This document shows, piece by piece, positions 6,423 to 8,764 of a stretch of 8,764 nucleotides of DNA. The DNA comes from Clostridia bacterium. GTDB lineage: Bacteria; Bacillota; Clostridia; RUG12999. Location of the stretch: positions 1 through 8,764 of the forward strand of contig JAFVVU010000163.1 in the NCBI GenBank assembly GCA_017502065.1, given 5' to 3'. The notes under the pieces were generated by a model, which was not told where the DNA came from, did not search any database, and saw nothing but the letters and a program-made list of their open reading frames with translations. Every line of letters begins with the position of its first letter. Within the stretch, counting starts at the first letter, position 1. The translations under genes were made by a program, and so were the position numbers.

Positions 6423-7274
6423 TTATAATACGCTTAATTTATTTTCAAGGAATTTAACAGCTTTTGTGATATCTTCAACCGGATTTTCACCACATTCACG
6501 TTCAATTGTGAGGAAGCCTTCCCAGCCGCATGCTTTAACAGCTGCAAGATATTCATCAAAGTTAACTCCGCCTTCACCAAGCGGCACTTCTTCAAAATAT
6601 TTAACACCTGCAATCAGCTCGTGACGAAGGTCACCATAAATGCATTCCGGATTTGTTTTTGTAATAAGGTTACCGTCTTTAGCGTGTGTATGAACAACAT
6701 ATGGAGCAAGAACCTTGAAGCTTTCAGCCGCATTTACGCCGTGCACCATTACAAGGTTTGCCGGGTCAAAGTTAACGCCTACTGCTTTTCCGCTGAGGCT
6801 TTCAAGAAATGCTTTTAATGTATGTGCCTCTTCCGGACCTGTTTCGATTGCAAAATGCGCACCTACGCTGTCGCCATATTCAGCAAGCTCACTGCAGGCA
6901 GCACGCATTATTTCCATTCTTTCGTTTTCTTCGGACGGAACAATACCGATGTGTGTTGTGATGATGTTACATCCGAGTTCAAGGGAAAGATCCATAATTC
7001 TTTTTGATTTTTCAACTTTCCATGCATTATCTTCAGGGCGCATAAATCCGCCGCCGCCAAGGTCGCCGCAGATTGCAGAAATCACAAGACCGTTTGAAGC
7101 AACCATATCTTTAATTTCTTTAACTTTGTCTGCTGTCATATTTTCGGGTGCCATTTCACCTTTAACGGCATACATCTGCACACCTTTTGCACCAACCTCT
7201 GCAGCTTTTGCAAGCCCGTCTTTAATGCCAAGCTTGAATGAATCTACAAGAACACCAATTTTTAAATTACTCAT
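6423..7274 (-). CDS. Sugar phosphate isomerase/epimerase-like TIM-barrel protein, paralogue 2
   Basis: First gene of the tandem pair; 283 residues of the same TIM-barrel isomerase superfamily. Expected metal-site residues: E144 in AIETGPE, D170 in VNFDPAN, H195 or H197 in VHTHAKDG and E258 in LTIERE; H108 lies in TTHIG. Blocks shared with the downstream paralogue (VNFDPANLVM, HTHAKDG, EVPLGEG, GFLTIERE) show a tandem duplication, while the N-terminal third and the loop after VHTHAKDG differ, so substrates may differ too. It has a glycine-rich insert (DLGGGG, 71-76) not in paralogue 1. ATG 7272-7274 is preceded by GAGGAG at 10 nt; an in-frame ATG farther up (7308-7310) lies inside the promoter and is rejected. 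Transcription should come from the promoter at 7301-7329 under the direct-repeat site at 7356-7388. Confidence 0.87.
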   Translation of the reverse strand: MSNLKIGVLVDSFKLGIKDGLAKAAEVGAKGVQMYAVKGEMAPENMTADKVKEIKDMVASNGLVISAICGDLGGGGFMRPEDNAWKVEKSKRIMDLSLELGCNIITTHIGIVPSEENERMEIMRAACSELAEYGDSVGAHFAIETGPEEAHTLKAFLESLSGKAVGVNFDPANLVMVHGVNAAESFKVLAPYVVHTHAKDGNLITKTNPECIYGDLRHELIAGVKYFEEVPLGEGGVNFDEYLAAVKACGWEGFLTIERECGENPVEDITKAVKFLENKLSVL

Positions 7275-7300
7275 AATTTCCAAACTCCTCTCTTTAAAAT

Positions 7301-7329
7301 ATGGTATCATATGTAAAAATCAAAGTCAA
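7301..7329 (-). promoter_or_regulatory. Promoter of the isomerase pair
   Basis: On the minus strand: TTGACT (7329-7324), 17-bp spacer ending in TGA, then TACCAT (7306-7301), an extended -10 with four of six consensus bases. The suboptimal -10 fits a promoter that needs activation. An interrupted palindrome, ATATG-GTAT-CATAT (7299-7312), overlaps the -10 and could be a repressor site. Start of transcription near 7294. Confidence 0.6.
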
Positions 7330-7355
7330 GAGCAAAACTCGTTTTTCTAATTAAA

Positions 7356-7388
7356 GTATAAACTTTTCTGATTTATGTATAAACTTTT
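7356..7388. repeat. Two 12-bp direct repeats 21 bp apart: candidate activator site
   Basis: GTATAAACTTTT occurs exactly at 7356-7367 and 7377-7388. The 21-bp period is two helical turns, so both copies face the same side of the DNA, as for half-sites of AraC-type activators. Relative to the predicted isomerase start (about 7294) the centres lie near -68 and -89, upstream of the -35. The region is AT-rich but 12 identical bases in phase are unlikely by chance. No regulator gene is in the window. Confidence 0.5.
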
Positions 7389-7441
7389 TTTGAATGGTTA
7401 TAATAAAATCACCTCACAAAATATATTTTGACCCCCTTTTT

Positions 7442-7484
7442 ACAAAGGTCCGCAGCATTTTCCCCGCTGCGGACCTTTGTTTTT
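7442..7484 (+). terminator. Orphan rho-independent terminator upstream of tcdA
   Basis: A 15-bp perfect stem, ACAAAGGTCCGCAGC (7442-7456) with GCTGCGGACCTTTGT (7466-7480), loop ATTTTCCCC, followed by T to 7484. By shape it terminates plus-strand transcription, but the nearest plus-strand gene upstream is spoVS, nearly 2 kb away and already terminated. It ends one base before the -35 of the tcdA promoter. On the minus strand the stem is followed by five A, not T, so it is not the end of a minus-strand gene. Confidence 0.75.
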
Positions 7485-7485
7485 C

Positions 7486-7514
7486 TTGACACAACGCGGC
7501 ATATATTTTATAAT
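7486..7514 (+). promoter_or_regulatory. Perfect-consensus sigma-A promoter of tcdA
   Basis: TTGACA (7486-7491), 17-bp spacer, TATAAT (7509-7514). All twelve hexamer bases match. Transcription should begin near 7521, only about 16 nt before the chosen start codon. Confidence 0.9.
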
Positions 7515-7536
7515 TAAACCAATGGATGTGATTTTT

Positions 7537-8223
7537 ATGAAAGAACAATTTTCAAGAACTGCGCTTATCCTTGGCGAGGACGGGGTTGACCGTCTTTTAT
7601 CCGCAAAGGTTGCCGTGTTCGGTGTTGGCGGCGTCGGCTCGTTTGTGTGCGAGGCACTTTCCAGAGCAGGAGTGGGAAGTCTTACGCTGATTGACGGCGA
7701 TGTTGTGGCGCAGTCTAACATAAACCGCCAGCTTATTGCGCTTCATTCCACGCTCGGAAAACCGAAAACGGAGGTTATGAAAGAAAGAATTCTTGATATA
7801 AACCCTGATGCAAAGGTTACCGCAATAAACGAATTTTACACTAAAGATAATGAAAATATGATTGACCTTTCGCAGTTTAATTATGTGGTTGATGCTATCG
7901 ATATGGTTACATCAAAGCTTATGCTTATAAAATCGTGCAGTGACCTGAACATTCCGATAATAAGCGCAATGGGTGCAGGAAACAAGCTTGACGGAGCGCG
8001 GTTTGAGGTTGCGGATATTTATTCAACCTCGGTTTGTCCGCTTGCAAAGGTTATGCGAAGAGAGTGCAGGGCGCTCGGAATTAAAAAACTAAAGGTTGTT
8101 TATTCGAAGGAAGAGGCAATAAAAACAGGCCATACCACAGTGGGAAGCGTGTCGTTTGTCCCATCGGCGGCTGGCCTTATAATTGCAGGTGAGGTTATAA
8201 AAGATATCTCGCTCGGCGGTTAA
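7537..8223 (+). CDS. tcdA: tRNA threonylcarbamoyladenosine dehydratase (TcdA/CsdL family)
   Basis: An E1-like ThiF/MoeB-fold enzyme that uses ATP to cyclise t6A at position 37 of ANN-decoding tRNAs to ct6A. The 228 residues show the family's N-terminal FSRTALILGEDG, the nucleotide-binding GVGGVGS (29-35), LIDGD (D53), SNINRQ (N61, R64), MKERILDINP (81-90), DAID (D119, D122), the AMGAGNK turn (144-150) and CPLAKVMRRE (167-176). It lacks the extra C-terminal segment of the 268-residue E. coli protein, which is usual in Firmicutes. ATG 7537 is chosen because GGATGTGAT (7524-7532), one base off GGAGGTGAT, lies at the right distance; ATG 7522 would begin at the very 5' end of the predicted transcript, and the TTG at 7477 precedes the promoter. 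Its stop shares bases with the stop of the convergent CDF gene, leaving no terminator between them. Confidence 0.92.
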   Translation: MKEQFSRTALILGEDGVDRLLSAKVAVFGVGGVGSFVCEALSRAGVGSLTLIDGDVVAQSNINRQLIALHSTLGKPKTEVMKERILDINPDAKVTAINEFYTKDNENMIDLSQFNYVVDAIDMVTSKLMLIKSCSDLNIPIISAMGAGNKLDGARFEVADIYSTSVCPLAKVMRRECRALGIKKLKVVYSKEEAIKTGHTTVGSVSFVPSAAGLIIAGEVIKDISLGG

Positions 8224-8764
8224 TGCACCGAACTTGTATAACTTCTGTCTATCATTATGACGGCATACATATTGCCGTCATATTTTTTTAGTTTTTCGTT
8301 TATTCTCTCGCTTATTTTTCTGTCTGACACAGAAAATCCGGGCGGCAGTGCAATATCAAAAATAAGCTTTGTATTGCTGTGCCCGAAAACCACGCGGAAA
8401 TCGTGTTTTGTTATTACGGGGTCAATTTCTTTTAAAATCCCGTCAACAACAGCGGAAATACGGCTTACCTCCTCGTTGTTTGTAACAACCGGGTCAAGAT
8501 GTATTACCATATTTATTTTTTCGTTTTTAAGAAAATCTTTTTCGATTGTATCTATTGTATCGTGACTGTCAAGAATATCATTTTCAGCCGGCATTTCAAC
8601 GTGTACCGACGCAAAAACCCTGCCGTAACCATAGTTATGAATTACAAGGTCGTGCATTCCGATAACATTTTCATAGGAAAGAATTTTTTTGCTTATTTTA
8701 TCAAGCTCATTATCGTCCGGCACCTCGCCAAGCAGGGGATTTGCCGTTTCTTTAAGAAGCATAA
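8220..8764 (-). CDS. Cation diffusion facilitator (CDF) transporter, C-terminal part, cut by window edge
   Basis: CDF proteins export divalent cations (Zn, Mn, Fe, Co) in exchange for protons. Only the cytoplasmic half is present: about 180 residues starting just after the last transmembrane helix at KETANPLLGEVPD, a family-typical junction. The first dimerisation domain (about 20-92) includes IGMHDLVIHNYG and ends in MVIHLDP (H88, D90). A second, related ferredoxin-like segment (about 98-175) with KHDFRVVFG and YAVIMIDRSY is typical of the longer CDF proteins of about 380 residues. The ATG at 8760-8762 is internal by homology; the transmembrane half lies beyond the window. Metal specificity cannot be judged without the membrane helices. 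The stop (8222-8220) overlaps the tcdA stop by four bases. Confidence 0.9.
   Translation of the reverse strand, partial: MLLKETANPLLGEVPDDNELDKISKKILSYENVIGMHDLVIHNYGYGRVFASVHVEMPAENDILDSHDTIDTIEKDFLKNEKINMVIHLDPVVTNNEEVSRISAVVDGILKEIDPVITKHDFRVVFGHSNTKLIFDIALPPGFSVSDRKISERINEKLKKYDGNMYAVIMIDRSYTSSVH

Noticed and set aside
7308..7310. Upstream in-frame ATG for isomerase paralogue 2
   Set aside because: It lies between the -35 and -10 of the likely promoter and has no ribosome binding site; ATG 7274 matches the family N-terminus.
6715..7350. Long open plus-strand frame (211 codons) opposite isomerase paralogue 2
   Set aside because: It mirrors a well-supported gene, is serine/proline-rich like a shadow and runs into the isomerase promoter.
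7477..7536. Upstream TTG (7477) and ATG (7522) starts for tcdA
   Set aside because: TTG 7477 lies inside the terminator hairpin and before the promoter; ATG 7522 is at the predicted transcript 5' end with no ribosome binding site.
1..8764. CRISPR arrays, tRNA or rRNA genes, transposases, phage or toxin-antitoxin genes
   Set aside because: I looked on both strands and saw no regularly spaced repeats, no tRNA cloverleaf and no matching proteins.

Overview
The window looks like the chromosome of a low-GC, probably spore-forming or spore-descended Firmicute (class Clostridia is my best guess). The reasons are the AT-rich spacers, strong GGAGG ribosome binding sites, TTG and GTG starts, RNase J and RNase Y as the RNA-decay enzymes, and the order rny-ymdB-spoVS, which is also found in Bacillus subtilis. 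It reads as core-genome DNA: I see no insertion sequence, phage gene, CRISPR array, rRNA or tRNA.

Layout. Left end, minus strand: RNase J (440-2110), followed 17 nt later by a small two-helix membrane protein (36-422) that stops near the window edge and may be truncated. A 345-bp AT-rich spacer (2111-2455) carries divergent promoters for RNase J and RNase Y, with a GC-rich inverted repeat between them. Plus strand: RNase Y (2456-4003) with its own terminator. A 319-bp spacer follows, holding a dense series of hairpins (about 4091-4245) and a good sigma-A promoter. Then come the YmdB phosphodiesterase (4323-5084) and SpoVS (5273-5533), which has a candidate sigma-H promoter. A bidirectional terminator (5549-5582) closes that block.

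Right half. Two tandem paralogous TIM-barrel sugar isomerase/epimerase-like genes (7274-6423, then 6405-5590) run on the minus strand from one promoter. Upstream of that promoter is a pair of 12-bp direct repeats exactly 21 bp apart, which looks like an activator site. Divergent from them, a perfect consensus TTGACA-17-TATAAT promoter drives a TcdA-type tRNA t6A dehydratase (7537-8223). Just upstream of this promoter is a 15-bp terminator-like hairpin with no plus-strand gene to end. The right edge is the C-terminal cytoplasmic half of a cation diffusion facilitator transporter (minus strand), whose stop codon shares bases with the tcdA stop.

How it fits together. The left and centre form an RNA-turnover and developmental block: a 5'-exonuclease/endonuclease (RNase J), a membrane-anchored endonuclease (RNase Y), a cyclic-nucleotide phosphodiesterase tied to developmental decisions in Bacillus (YmdB), and a sporulation factor (SpoVS). 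The right half holds a small, probably sugar-regulated catabolic pair, tRNA modification and metal export. I did not find a clearly new multi-gene system. The best leads are the structured element between rny and ymdB, the 21-bp repeat operator and orphan terminator around 7356-7484, and the shared rnj/rny control region.
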